Positions 44,280-55,085 of a stretch of DNA of 64,000 nucleotides are shown here, piece by piece. Position 1 is the first letter of the stretch. Each line of letters starts with the position of its first letter. This stretch comes from Aptenodytes patagonicus (taxonomy: Eukaryota; Chordata; Aves; Sphenisciformes; Spheniscidae). Position numbers and translations under genes: made by a program. Under the pieces are notes generated by a model, which was given only the letters and a program-made list of their open reading frames with translations, was not told the DNA's origin and did no database searches. Location of the stretch: assembly GCF_965638725.1 (NCBI RefSeq), contig NC_134981.1, positions 41,010,849 to 41,074,848 of the forward strand, written 5' to 3'.

Positions 44280-44820
44280 TGTACTGGGTTTATGTGGCAA
44301 GGTTTTAGTAGCGGGGGCTGCAGGGGTGGCCTCTGTGAGAAGAGACCAGGGGCTGTCCCCATGTCAGATAGAGACAGTTCCAGCCAGCTCCAAGACAGAC
44401 CCACTGCTGGCCAAAGATGAGCCAATCAGCGACAGTGGTAGTGCCTCTGTGATAACATATTTAAGAAAGGGTAGAAAACCCTGCACAGCAGCTGAGGGAG
44501 AGAGGAGTGAGAAAAATGTGAGAGAAACAACGATGCGGACACCGAGGTCAGTGAAGAATGAGGGGGAGGAGGTGCTCCAGGCACTGGAGCAGGGATTCCC
44601 CTGCAGCCCATGGAGAAGACCATGGTGAAGCAGGCTGTCCCCCCTTTTTGTCCCTTTATTGCTATGGGCCAAGCCAGGTAACCATTATGCAGTATATCTT
44701 TATCTGAACCCACGAGTTTTCTCATTTTTACTCTTCCGATTCTCTCCCCCATCCCACCGGGGGGGGAGTGAGCGAGTGGCTGTGCGGTTCTTAGTTGCTG
44801 GCTGGGGTTAAACCACGACA
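44280..44820 (+). mobile_element. Solo LTR, TGTACTGGG...CACGACA type
   Basis: 541 bp from TGTACTGGGTTTATG to TTAAACCACGACA. The U3 end resembles the LTR at 59097-60164, while the last 130 bases resemble the 26436-27028 ERVL-like LTR, so it looks chimeric. No target duplication was found (GGGTAC left, ATTGTT right). Confidence 0.82.
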
Positions 44821-47800
44821 ATTGTTTATTAGAGACTTCAGACATTTCCCCCTCTATTTTATTATACTGCCTAGAGTAGTGAATCAAAAGGTGGATTTTT
44901 TTCTGTTCTGTCTGAACTATCTACTGCAGATGTAATGGGTAACATCTTAACAATGGATTACATCTTAACACCTTTTCTCCCCTTCCCCCTCTTATTTAGC
45001 AGAGTAATAGAACCCAGCCTTGCTACAAAACTTGCACTTTTATTTCTGAAATTCTGGTTGGTGATTTTCCCCAACTTGAACAATTTTCTTTCCTTTCCCC
45101 AATATGAATGAAGCAAGCTGTGCAGAACATGAACTCAGTTCAAAGAGCTCACAATTTACTACCTCATCTCATCAGTATCAGTGCACATTTTCAACACACA
45201 TATATCCTTTGTTTTCACCAGTTCACAGATGAGAATCTAACAACCAGCTGTTTACAAGATTCTCAAGAAAGGGTTAAGTGTTACACTCACAGAGTTTTAA
45301 AGGTGCTTTTTTTAACCTGTTTTTCTGGCTTGAGCCTGTGCTGCCAGTCTGTCTCTCTCCTCCTCACACTCCAAAAAAATTAATGCATTTGAACTTAGCT
45401 TCAACCTTTGCAGTTATTTCTAATTCAAACACACAAAGTTATACAAGTTTGGAGAAGAATCAACAGCTGGGCAGAGGACGGAGATGTGAATGTGTCTCAA
45501 CTGAGGGAAAGGCCAGAGAACTCAGGTGTGAGATACTCTGCTTGGCAGCTGCATGCATGCCCTTGTTGACCAAAGAGCACCCACGTAGCTCCAGACTAGC
45601 CACAGCATGTTCATACTTTTGTCAGCTTGGAGTGCCCCAAGGAACATGGGAGGTAACTGGGAATTCTGCACTGAAAAGAGGTTAAGAGATCAGGAACACA
45701 TACTCATAGGAAATCAGACTTCATTAGTCTCTTGTTCATGGAACAACTTGTTTTTGAATGTCCTGGAATACATGTTTAAACATACTTTATTGTAATTTAA
45801 TTGGATAGACTGCATTTTGCAGTCTATTCAAATAAATTCAGGACTCTCAAACTTTTTTCTAGCCATGCACAAATACATGGAATGTACACGCACCTCCCTG
45901 CTGCTCAGAATATGGCTACTATCTTTATGCTGTAATCATATGGTCAAAATTTTCCGGCCTGGTTTGTATTGTCATTTCCATAAAAATAATTTGTTCTTCC
46001 CAACAGCATATGAGTAAATGGCTTCTCCTGCCATTTACTCATATGCTATACTCTGTTATGCCATTCTGCCATACCAGAAATGACATTGACTAATTCCTGC
46101 AAGAGGTAATATGGGCTATAGTTTTATGGATGCAATTGTGGATGTATGGTTTATGTATATATCTATGGCTATTTTACTATGTACTAGAATAATAAATAGT
46201 CACATGTATTTGAGAACTATGCAAGTGATTGGTATATGGGATGGATTATCTGTCAAAGTGTAAGGTTTCTGAGGGCTGTCTGAAATCAGGAGAGAGAAAA
46301 CAGACAAAAAGAAGCCTCTTTCTATGGAGAGAAAAAAGAAATGGAAATCACGAGCAAATAGCAAAACAGACACCTGCATATGGCCAAGAAAGCCGAGTCT
46401 GAATGCCAAGAAAAATTTTCCTGTCTCTTAATTTGTTTTCCTGGAGGTCTAGTCAGTAACAGAGGGCTAGTCCCAAACAATGAGTGCTATGTGGATATTT
46501 GCCTTTCTTAAGAACCAACAAGGGGGGGACAGGACTAGATACATCCATGTGACTGAAGGCATGAGCACACCACACTCAGAGGAAGAGTGCTCCAAAGTTG
46601 TGGATAGAAGGAAATTATCTGCATACAAAACTATCCCCACTTCTTTGGCTCATCCATCTAGGCCACAGTACAAAGGCAATGATTAGGCAAATATATGGAG
46701 ATAGGGGAGGGATGAGAGGAGACAAAAGACTGAACCAAACGAGGCAAAGATTACTGGAACACAAGTCCTTCCAAATTTGTCACCATCTGGATCTGTGGAT
46801 ACCCTCATGCCCTACTTGAAATGCTTAGCAAAACAGCACATTCAGATTTTGTATTGCAGTGATGTGGCCTGTTTCAGAATAAGCTCAGAACTGAACTTCT
46901 CCCAGCTCTGAACAGAACAGAGGGCCATTCAGGAGATGCTTTCATCATGCACATCTAGCTAGTGAAAAACAAAAACAGAACACAGTGTCACTGTCAGTCT
47001 AAAACATGCCATGAATTTAATCAACAGGTAGGCATACAATATTTCTTTGTGTGTGTTCTCACTGTTAATGAGATCTGCAGATGAGGGGTTCTAGACTAAG
47101 GCAATTTATACATGAACAAATCCTGCTTCACTGCTCCCAGGAAACCAACTGACCCACCTTTGGGGAAATGTGCTAAGTTCTTACCAGTCATTGTGCCTGT
47201 GTCATATCAGGCACAAACACCACCATGTAATTCAGAAAGGTTCATCATATGTTTTCCTCTGAAAGTGAATGCGATAGCGCTACTGCAATATAGAGCACAC
47301 CCATTTCACTAGGTTCATAGTGTAGTTTGCAGGGAAAACTTACATTTATTTACTTACAATGTCTATATAAAATAATTAAAAATATAACAGAGGACAGAGT
47401 AGATAGATAGTCAATCAAACTGTTTTTGTAAGATACTCTGAGGGTGCTTTCATTCTGATCAAAAGGTCAGTGCTTCGTGTCCTGATCCTGCAGTCACTTA
47501 ACACTTGCTTATCTGAAGGTCATGATTATTCCACTGAAGCTCCATACCTGTGCGTGTGTATGAGTTTGGAAAATGAAAGGCCTTACCTCCAGATTCATGG
47601 AAGCATCTTTATACAAACTTGGAGTAAGTTCAACCCATTTAAATGCTTTCCTGACCTGGGATAGTGGTGACCAGCCGAGTTTACGCATCAAATAGGCAAA
47701 TCACGGCATCACTGAAGCCGGTGGCAATACCATCGCAAATTCCAAGGGGAACAAGATTTGACACATGGATATAAACATGGATATAGAATACTGTTCTTCT

Positions 47801-49531
47801 AAGAAAATGGACTACTATAGACCTTCTTATGGACAGCGCAAGGTAGGAGTCGGTGTTGAGTCGCCAAACTTGCACGTGATAGGGAACATGGGGTATGGTG
47901 GCTTTAAGCCATGATTTTTGCCCTACCAACCCTGGGTTATTCAAGGGGTTGGAAATGCTACCAATATAAACTAAACTGAATGTATGTAAAGGGTGTGGAG
48001 GTAGAATGGCACCTTGCATGTAGAATCTCTGTTACTCAATTTGATTACTTGTCCTTCCCCAACTTTAAATTAATGCTATTGCCTATTAAATATAAACACT
48101 CCTCTCCGTAGCTTGTATTGAAATACAATATTATTAATCAAAGACAGCTTCTCAACAAAGATAGATGGTACAGAAATATTTGCAAATGAACATATAACCC
48201 ATCTCAGAGGATTAGACATGTATATGCTCATCAAGTAGAGAAGCTTAATATCGTTTACCATCTATGCAAAACGTAATAGCACTAATGGGCAGAGAAATGC
48301 TAATTTCTGTAAGTAAGCCAACTGATATGCTCGAACTGTCTCTTTGGAAAATTACAACTAATTTATGGAAGGTGCCAGAGTCATTTTACATACTGGATTT
48401 GCACCATTTGTGTGCAGCTGCCAACAAACAAATGAAAAAGAAAATAACCAAACACAATTTGTCCCTTTTTTAAAACAAGAAAGAATATTCTGACATAACG
48501 CCTTGGTGACGTTCATTAAGAAACTCTTCGAATGTTTCAAGAGAAATATTCAAAGCTAATGCCTTGCGCTGTGTAAATTCCATATAATATTAGGGAAACT
48601 CAGTATAACTACAGCAATTATATCTGTAACAGGTACACAGCTCTGGGATAATTTTGCTTGTGTAACAGCATCCCTGATTAAAAATTAAAGAAAAATTTAA
48701 AAATTAGGCCCTATGTGTCAGCCTTCCAGGGAAGAATATTTTCTCTTAACAGAGCACTTACTGAATGAAATTAGTCTGTATCCAGAAATTACTTCTCTGG
48801 ACCAACTGTTCTAAATAAATGCTAATTTCTTCCATGGAAAGGAAGCATTAATAGCTAACAATTTCACAACAACAAATACATTACGCAACCACCACAGACA
48901 GAGAAATAACCCCTTGATATAACAAAAAGAAGCAGCTGTGTAACTAACACACCTGAGAAGCTTCCACAGGCTCTGAGTTACAGAGGCTTCTTTGTGTTAA
49001 AACAAAAAAAGAAAGAAACTGACCATCAATAGGAGTAAGGTCAGGATTTGAGGCTCAGTGTGTGTATTTCACGACATCATGCTGTAATGACTATAGATAA
49101 TGTCCAGTGTCCACATGGCGATATTAGCGCTCTCAGTTTACACACAGAAAAAAAAACCCCACATAAATATATTTGGGTTTACCCTAGACTTCTCTTTTGT
49201 GAGGATTGTAATCATCTCACTGCCCAATTTTCTGGTTTGTTTTGTTCATTTGAAATGTCTCATTCTTACTTCTCTGGTAGGCTCCTTGGCAAGATCACAG
49301 AATCACAGAATGGATCTTTCCACACTCTGAGAAGGATATTGCCTAGCACGTGATTCTGTGCGTTAGTCATGGAGGCCTGGTTCCCATTCTCCAAGCTGCC
49401 TGTCATTAGTTAGAAGCCTCTGTATTTGGAACTACTTGGATAGATTATTCTGTGCAATCTGTCTTAATGTAATCGTTATTCTAGTTTAAAATTGAGCAAA
49501 GCTTAAAATTCAATACATTTCCTATTTTTAG
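44821..49531. other. 4.7 kb single-copy sequence, no gene seen
   Basis: AT-rich, with no splice-bounded conserved coding segment and no known repeat recognised. Probably intronic or intergenic. Confidence 0.5.
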
Positions 49532-50600
49532 AATCATAGAATCATAGAACGGTTGAGGCTGGAAGGCACCTCTAGAGGTCATCTGGTCCAAACCCCCCTG
49601 CTCAAGCAGGGCCACCTAGAGCACATTGCCCAGGACCGTGTCCAGACGGCTTTTGAATATCTCCAAGGACGGAGACTCCACAACCTCCCTGGGCAACCTG
49701 TGCCAGTGCTCAGTCACCCTCACAGTGAAAAAGTGTTCCCTTATGTTCAGAGGGAACCTCCTGTGTTTCAATTTGTGCCCGTTGCCTCTGGACCTGTCAC
49801 TGGGCACCACTGAAAAGAGCCTGGCTCCGTCTTCTTTGCACCCTCCCTTCAGGTATTTATATACATTGATCCCCCCTGAGCCTTCTCTTCTCCAGGCTAA
49901 ACAGTCCCAGCTCCCTCAGCCTTTCCTCATAGGAGAGATGCTCCAGTCCCTTAATCATCTTCATGGCCCTTTGCTGGACTCTCTCCAGTAGCTCTACATC
50001 TCTCTTGTACTGGGGACCCCAGAACTGGACACCGTACTCCAGGTGTGGCCTCACCAGTGCTGACTAGAGGGAAAGGATCACTTCCCTCGACCTGCCGGCA
50101 ATACTTTGCCTGATGCAGCCCAGGATACCATTTGCTGCCTTTGCGGCAAGGGCACATTGCTGGCTCATATTCAGCTTGGTGTCCACCAGGGCCCCCGGGT
50201 CCTTTTCTGCCAAGCTGCTTTCCAGCTGTGCGGCCCCCAGCATGTATGAGTGCATGGGGTTCTTCCTCCCCAGATGCAGGACTTGGCACTTCCCCTTGTT
50301 GAACCTCATGAGGTTCCTGTCAGCCCATTTCTCCAGCCTGTCAGGGTCCCTCTGGATGGCAGCACGGCCCTCTGGCATATCAGCCACTCTTCCCAGTTTT
50401 GGTGCTGTCTGCAAAGTTGCTGAGGGTACACTCTTCCCCATCATCCAGCTCATTAATGACGGTCTTGATCACGACTGGACCCAGTATTGACCCCTGGGGT
50501 ACACCGCTAGTCACTGTCCTCCAACTAGACTTTGCACTGCTGATCACCCTCTGGGCCCGGCCATTCAGCCAGTTGTCTGCTCATCCAGATATGTTGGGGA
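49532..50600 (-). mobile_element. CR1 fragment, about 1.07 kb
   Basis: Starts AATCATAGAATCATAGAACGG and GGCTGGAAGGCACCTCTAGAGG. The minus strand gives ORF2 C-terminal blocks in three frames ([45 protein letters not shown]). It is close in sequence to the copy at 55086-57570. Confidence 0.92.
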
Positions 50601-51055
50601 TCCTGAGTACAGAGGTCACAAGCTTGAGCTGCACATTTATTTCCCAAAGATAGCAAGGAGTCTTGGATACCTGGATAACTCCAGGGTCACCAACCTCTGG
50701 CACCCCACGCTGGAGCAAGTGGATATTTCCTGAAGGAACTGCGGCCCGTGAAGAGCCCGTGCAGGAGCAGGTTCTCCTGACAGGAACTGTAGCCCATAGA
50801 GAGGACCCACGCTGGAGCAGGAGAAAAGTGTGAGGAGGGAGGAGTGGCAGAGAGGAACTGTTATGTACTGACCGCAACCCCCCATTCCCCATCTCCACTG
50901 CGCCACTCGGGGCAGGAGGGAGGTAGAGGAGTTGGGAATGGAAGAGTGAAGTTGAGCCTGGGAACAAGGGGTGGGGGGAAGGCGTTTTTGGTTTTGTCTT
51001 TGTTTCTCACCATCCTGCTCTATTATTTTAATTGGCAATAAATTAAATTAATTTT
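50601..51055 (+). mobile_element. LTR fragment, plus orientation
   Basis: Tandem GGAACTG(T/C)(A/G)GCCCATGAAGAG-like units, then the block GCAATAAATTAAATTAATT with AATAAA at about 51038. Right arm partner of the following antisense LTR. Confidence 0.75.
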
Positions 51056-51489
51056 CCCCAGGTGCCCACCAAGCCGCTCTCTCGCTCCCCCTCCTCAGCA
51101 GGACAGGGGGAGAAAATAAGATGATAAAGCTTGTGGGTCGAGATAAGGACAGGGAGTTTGCTCACCAATTACCGTCACAGGCAAAACACGCTCAACTTGG
51201 GGAAGATTAATTTAATTTGTTGCCAATTAAAAATAGAATAGGATAGTGAGAAACAAAAACAAAACTAAAAACACCTTCCCCCCCCCACCCCATCCCTTCT
51301 TCCCAGGCCCAACTTTGCTCCTTCATTCCCAACTGTTCTACCTCCTCCCCGCCCCGTGAGTGGCGCAGTGGAATGGGAAATGGGGGTTGCAGTCAGTTCA
51401 TAACAGTTCATCTCTGCCGCTCCTTCCTCCTCGCACTGTTCCCCTGCTCCAGCGTGGGGTCCCTCCCACGGGATACAGTCCTTCACGAA
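51056..51489 (-). mobile_element. LTR fragment, minus orientation
   Basis: Antisense copy of the same LTR family. Bases 51185-51480 pair with 50800-51055 as an imperfect inverted repeat. It begins GGTGCCCACCAAGCCG and ends near TCCTTCACGAAC. Confidence 0.78.
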
Positions 51490-51735
51490 CTAATCCAACC
51501 TGAGGTGGGCCAATAACTCCACATAACACACCGCCTCTCCTGTCCTGAGCAACCACCATAACAGACGGAGTCCAAATCATTGGACTAAATGAACTCAATG
51601 GACATTTTATATGGGTGGCCCATTGACTAAGGGAATGATGTCTGTGGGCGGGAATGGAGTGATGGTTAATGAGGATGTATTGGGTAGTGTGGGTCCTGAG
51701 CATGACGTAAATGGTACGGAATAAAGGGCAGAGAT
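51490..51735 (+). mobile_element. ERV internal 3' segment with polypurine tract
   Basis: Counterpart of 41297-41569 in the plus orientation, ending in AAAGGGCAGAGAT before the TGTTC LTR start. Confidence 0.68.
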
Positions 51736-52033
51736 TGTTCTTGTTTTGGCTGGGATAGAGAGAATTTTCTTCATAGTAGCTTGAATGGTGCTATGTTTTG
51801 GATTTGTGATGGAAACAGTGTTGATAACACACCGATGTTTTAGCTATTACTGAACAGTGCTGGCACAGTGTCAAGGCCTTTTCTATTTCTCACTCTGCCC
51901 CACCAGCAAGTAAGCTGAGGGTGCACAAGAAGTTGGGAGGGGACAGCTGACCCCAAAATGACCAAAGGGATATTCCACACCATATGACATCACTCTCGGC
52001 AGTCAGGGAAAAGAAGGAGGAAGGGGAGACACA
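51736..52033 (+). mobile_element. ERVL-like LTR, U3 part only
   Basis: Follows the U3 of 26436-27028 (GGCTGGGATAGAG, CACCGATGTTTTAG, GGGATATTCCACACCATATGACATCA) and stops near CACAGC. The CRE is decayed to TGACATCA. The R and U5 parts are lost. Confidence 0.8.
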
Positions 52034-52655
52034 GCTAACAGAAGCAGAAAACAGATGTAGCAGTTTGTGCAGCAATCTCTGCATTTTTCTTTGGGAGCTT
52101 CTAGATCTTCTGGGGACAGGATCATCAGGGAACTCCTATGAAACCTCTAAGAAACTTGAGGTTTCCTGCTGCTGTCAGGTAAGGACAAGGTAAGGGGAGC
52201 TAAAAGGGTGTGGACCCAAGGAAGCTCTAGCAGCTTCTAACAAGCTTGGTCAGCCGCCCTTGACCCAGGGTGCCTGGAGCCTTTGTTGCAGCTACACCCT
52301 GATTAGGGAGGGTCAAGCACCTGCTTAGCAAGTGCCAGGCAGAGGCCTCTATAAAAGCCACGCCCAGTGCAGCAGCTTATATAAAAAGTTGCAAAGAAGG
52401 GGTTTTCCTTTTAATTCAAACCAGCGTAAGTGTTTTCACTTGTGGTGATGATACACCACAGGGCAGTTTCCCTGGCAGGTTTTGGAGCAGCTGCCCCTGC
52501 TATGGCAGAGGCTTTGATGTAGGCAGACCTTCAGATAGCGGATACAGCCCCGTGATTTCCAGGTTGCAGGGAGTGCCTGGAGCCTCTCTCTGAGGCCAGG
52601 AGAGATGGCCCTCTGTCCTGCAGGAGGTGTGCTGTCTTGGAGGAGCTGTGTTACT
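52034..52655. other. Upstream region of CR1 ORF1
   Basis: Possible CR1 5' UTR. Rich in purines, with a TATAAAAG-like stretch at about 52350-52382 and no open frame. The assignment to CR1 rests only on position. Confidence 0.4.
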
Positions 52656-52657
52656 AA

Positions 52658-53518
52658 GTGGAGGAGTTATGGGAGGAAGTAAGCAGGCTGCGCAGCATCA
52701 GAGAAGATGAAAGGGAGATAGACGGGATCTTCTCTGAGACACGACAGCTTGAAGAGCCCCAGACCCTAACTGCAGTAGAGACACAGGCAGTGTCCACCCC
52801 TAGTACTAAGGTAAGTGCAACCTCTGGAGAACGGGAAGGATGGAAGCTGGGGACTTGTGGCACCAAGAGGAAGGCTCCTGCCCCACCTAAGGGCTTACAG
52901 CTACAAAATAGGTTCACCACCCTCAAAGGTGAAGAGAAGCCAGATGTGCTTTCAAGCAAAGGATCTGGGCCACCTCACCCTAAACCATGCAAGACCACCA
53001 GGAAGAAGCAGCGAGTGATAGTAGTGGGTGACTCCCTGCTGCAGGGGACAGAGGCTCCCATCTGCCTACCTGACCTATCAACAAGAGAGGTTTGCTGCTG
53101 GCTGGGGGCCTGGATCTGGGATGTTGTGGAGGGACTGCCTAAGTTTGTCTGGCCCTCTGACTACTACCCGCTGCTGTTCTTCCATGTGGGCACCAATGAT
53201 ACTGCCAGGGGCAACCTGGAGAGTATCAAAAGTGACTACAGAGCTCTGGAGGTGGCAGTTAAGGGCATGAGGGCCCAGGTGGCGTTCTTCTCAATCCTGC
53301 CGGTGAGGGGAAAGGGTGTGAGGAGGAGGGCACTGATAATGCATGTCAACAATTGGTTCTGGAACTGGTGTCAGCAACAGGGTTTCAGTTTCTATGACCA
53401 TGGGACCCAGTTTGCAGATCAGCGTCTGCTTGGGAGAGGTGGGATCGACCTCACTAAGCGGGGCAAAGGTATCTTTGCCAGTAGGATGGCTAACCTGGTA
53501 AGGAGGGCTTTAAACTAG
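52658..53518 (+). CDS. CR1 ORF1 (esterase-like), open 286-codon frame
   Basis: ORF1 of a CR1 LINE, whose known architecture is an N-terminal coil and a GDSL/SGNH esterase-like domain. Visible: an acidic coiled N terminus (residues 1-35), a basic linker (TTRKKQR), the nucleophile block VIVVGDSLLQGTE (about residues 119-131), the HVGTNDTAR block (about 176-184), and the C-terminal region ending ASRMANLVRRALN. The block that normally supplies the catalytic Asp and His reads RGGIDLTKRGKG here, so both seem altered. The frame opens at GTG right after TAA (52655-52657), so no ATG start is evident. It is the longest intact LINE frame in the window. No ORF2 follows directly. Confidence 0.82.
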   Translation: MEELWEEVSRLRSIREDEREIDGIFSETRQLEEPQTLTAVETQAVSTPSTKVSATSGEREGWKLGTCGTKRKAPAPPKGLQLQNRFTTLKGEEKPDVLSSKGSGPPHPKPCKTTRKKQRVIVVGDSLLQGTEAPICLPDLSTREVCCWLGAWIWDVVEGLPKFVWPSDYYPLLFFHVGTNDTARGNLESIKSDYRALEVAVKGMRAQVAFFSILPVRGKGVRRRALIMHVNNWFWNWCQQQGFSFYDHGTQFADQRLLGRGGIDLTKRGKGIFASRMANLVRRALN

Positions 53519-53815
53519 GAACGATGGGGGAGGGAGAGAGTTACTAGCAGCCCTGTGAGGGAGTGTCAGACAGGGTTGATAAGCAAAGGGCCTGGAGTAA
53601 TGTGACAGGAAGGGATCACAAAATCAAAAAAACAGGACTCAAGCAGCGTCACGTCCAGCATTTGCACGTAAGCAAGGAAGTACCTACAAGGCACCATTAT
53701 GGAGGAATCCCCAAAAGCCTTTCTGGGAAATTGGTATGCTAGGGTGCCTCTGACCTGGTAAGGAGGGCTTTAAACTAGGAATGATGGGAGAGGGGCCCTG
53801 GATCCCAGTCTCCTC
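53519..53815 (+). repeat. 260-bp partial duplication after CR1 ORF1
   Basis: The stretch ACCTGGTAAGGAGGGCTTTA (53494) recurs at 53754 with the same continuation (AACTAGGAA, ATGGG). The end of ORF1 is thus duplicated or two CR1 pieces are joined. Confidence 0.7.
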
Positions 53816-54262
53816 AGTTGCTGGCTCCTGGACATATGAGCCCCCGAGGCCACAGCCCTACTCCAGTTGTTAGTACAAACCATTATGCATGCACAGCTGG
53901 CAGCTACTGGGCAGACCGAGTGTCTGAGCCCAGCTTCTGGAGGGATCCACCTTGTATATATGTATATATGTTCTCACTAGTGGACCTCCATCTTGCTCAG
54001 CCAGAGAGGAGAGCAGGATGAGGCCGTTGGCGCTGTCTGTGTTTGCGTGAGTGTTCTGAGTGTCTGTCTGTGTTGCTCTTTGTGGCTGGCCATGTATATA
54101 TGTGTGCTCTGTGTGGGTGTGCCTGCTGGGAATACGCCTTCAGTCTCGTTACTGATTGGACCTGGGGACATGGAGCGGCAGCAGCCTCACCTCTCTCGGG
54201 CTGTTGGATCCAGCATGATATATTTTCTTCTAACACACATCATCTTAAGGATTTGACTTTAT
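53816..54262 (+). mobile_element. LTR-like segment (unnamed family)
   Basis: TGTGTG/TGTCTG-rich block with TATATATGTATATATG (53955-53971) and CAGTCTCGTTACTGATTGG. It resembles, in reverse orientation, 57906-58290. LTR nature is inferred from this and from its density of regulatory-looking sequence. Confidence 0.4.
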
Positions 54263-55085
54263 TGGTAGCCAATTACTCTTCTGAATCATAAAGCAAATCG
54301 GAGAACAAGAATTTCATATCTGGCTTTAAAAAAAAACCCTCACACACATGCACACTATTTAATACTTCGGAAGACAACATTTAAAAACCAGCAACCAAAT
54401 AAACACTAAAATGAATAGGCACCAAAAGAAAGATAGCTTTCCTCTAAAGAAAGTAGCAACTAAAGTTTTCAGCTTGCAGTGGTAAGACAGTTTCCAAAAG
54501 GAAAAATTCTCTTTTACATTGTCCAATGTATAAGAGGGTTTACTTTGCTTTTAACTTTTCCAAAGGAGTTAAAAGTTCACTTTCTAATTATGAGAGATAC
54601 CTGATACTTTAAGTATTTCCAAGTTGGCAAGCACTCCTTCCTAGAATAAAATCTGCATTTCCTGTATTAAATTTAAAAAATGCTTTACTTGTTTAAAGAA
54701 TAAAAAATACATATCACATCCTTAAATAACCAGGAATCTGCCCATCCTCTGTTGAGAAAGTCTGAATTCCTAAATATAAAATTAATAGGAGAAAGAAAAC
54801 TCCCCTTCCACATACTACTGTTAAGTTTCCCTCCACAGAACAAAATAATCCCACCACATATATGGGAGGAAAAATGAGGGGTAAGGAAAGGAGAAGGATA
54901 TTGTTTATTTTTTCAAATTTTGGTTGGGGTGGGTGTGTGTGTGTGTGTGTAAATTCTAGTGATAAATAAGACTCCTTATATGAAGAGTACACAATGCCAG
55001 CAAACAAATGAAGAGTTTCTGTGATGTAAACACAAAACACCTGTAGTGATCCTAAATGGGTCAGGAATAAAGAGAAGACAGGTAA
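54263..55085. other. Single-copy AT-rich sequence
   Basis: Contains a (GT)n run at 54936-54951. No gene seen. Confidence 0.5.

Noticed and set aside
44212..44628. 138-codon open frame
   Set aside because: It starts outside and runs through the solo LTR; no domain seen.
44821..49531. Several 60-135 codon open frames
   Set aside because: No domains, no splice context and no codon pattern; consistent with random openness in AT-rich intron or intergenic DNA.
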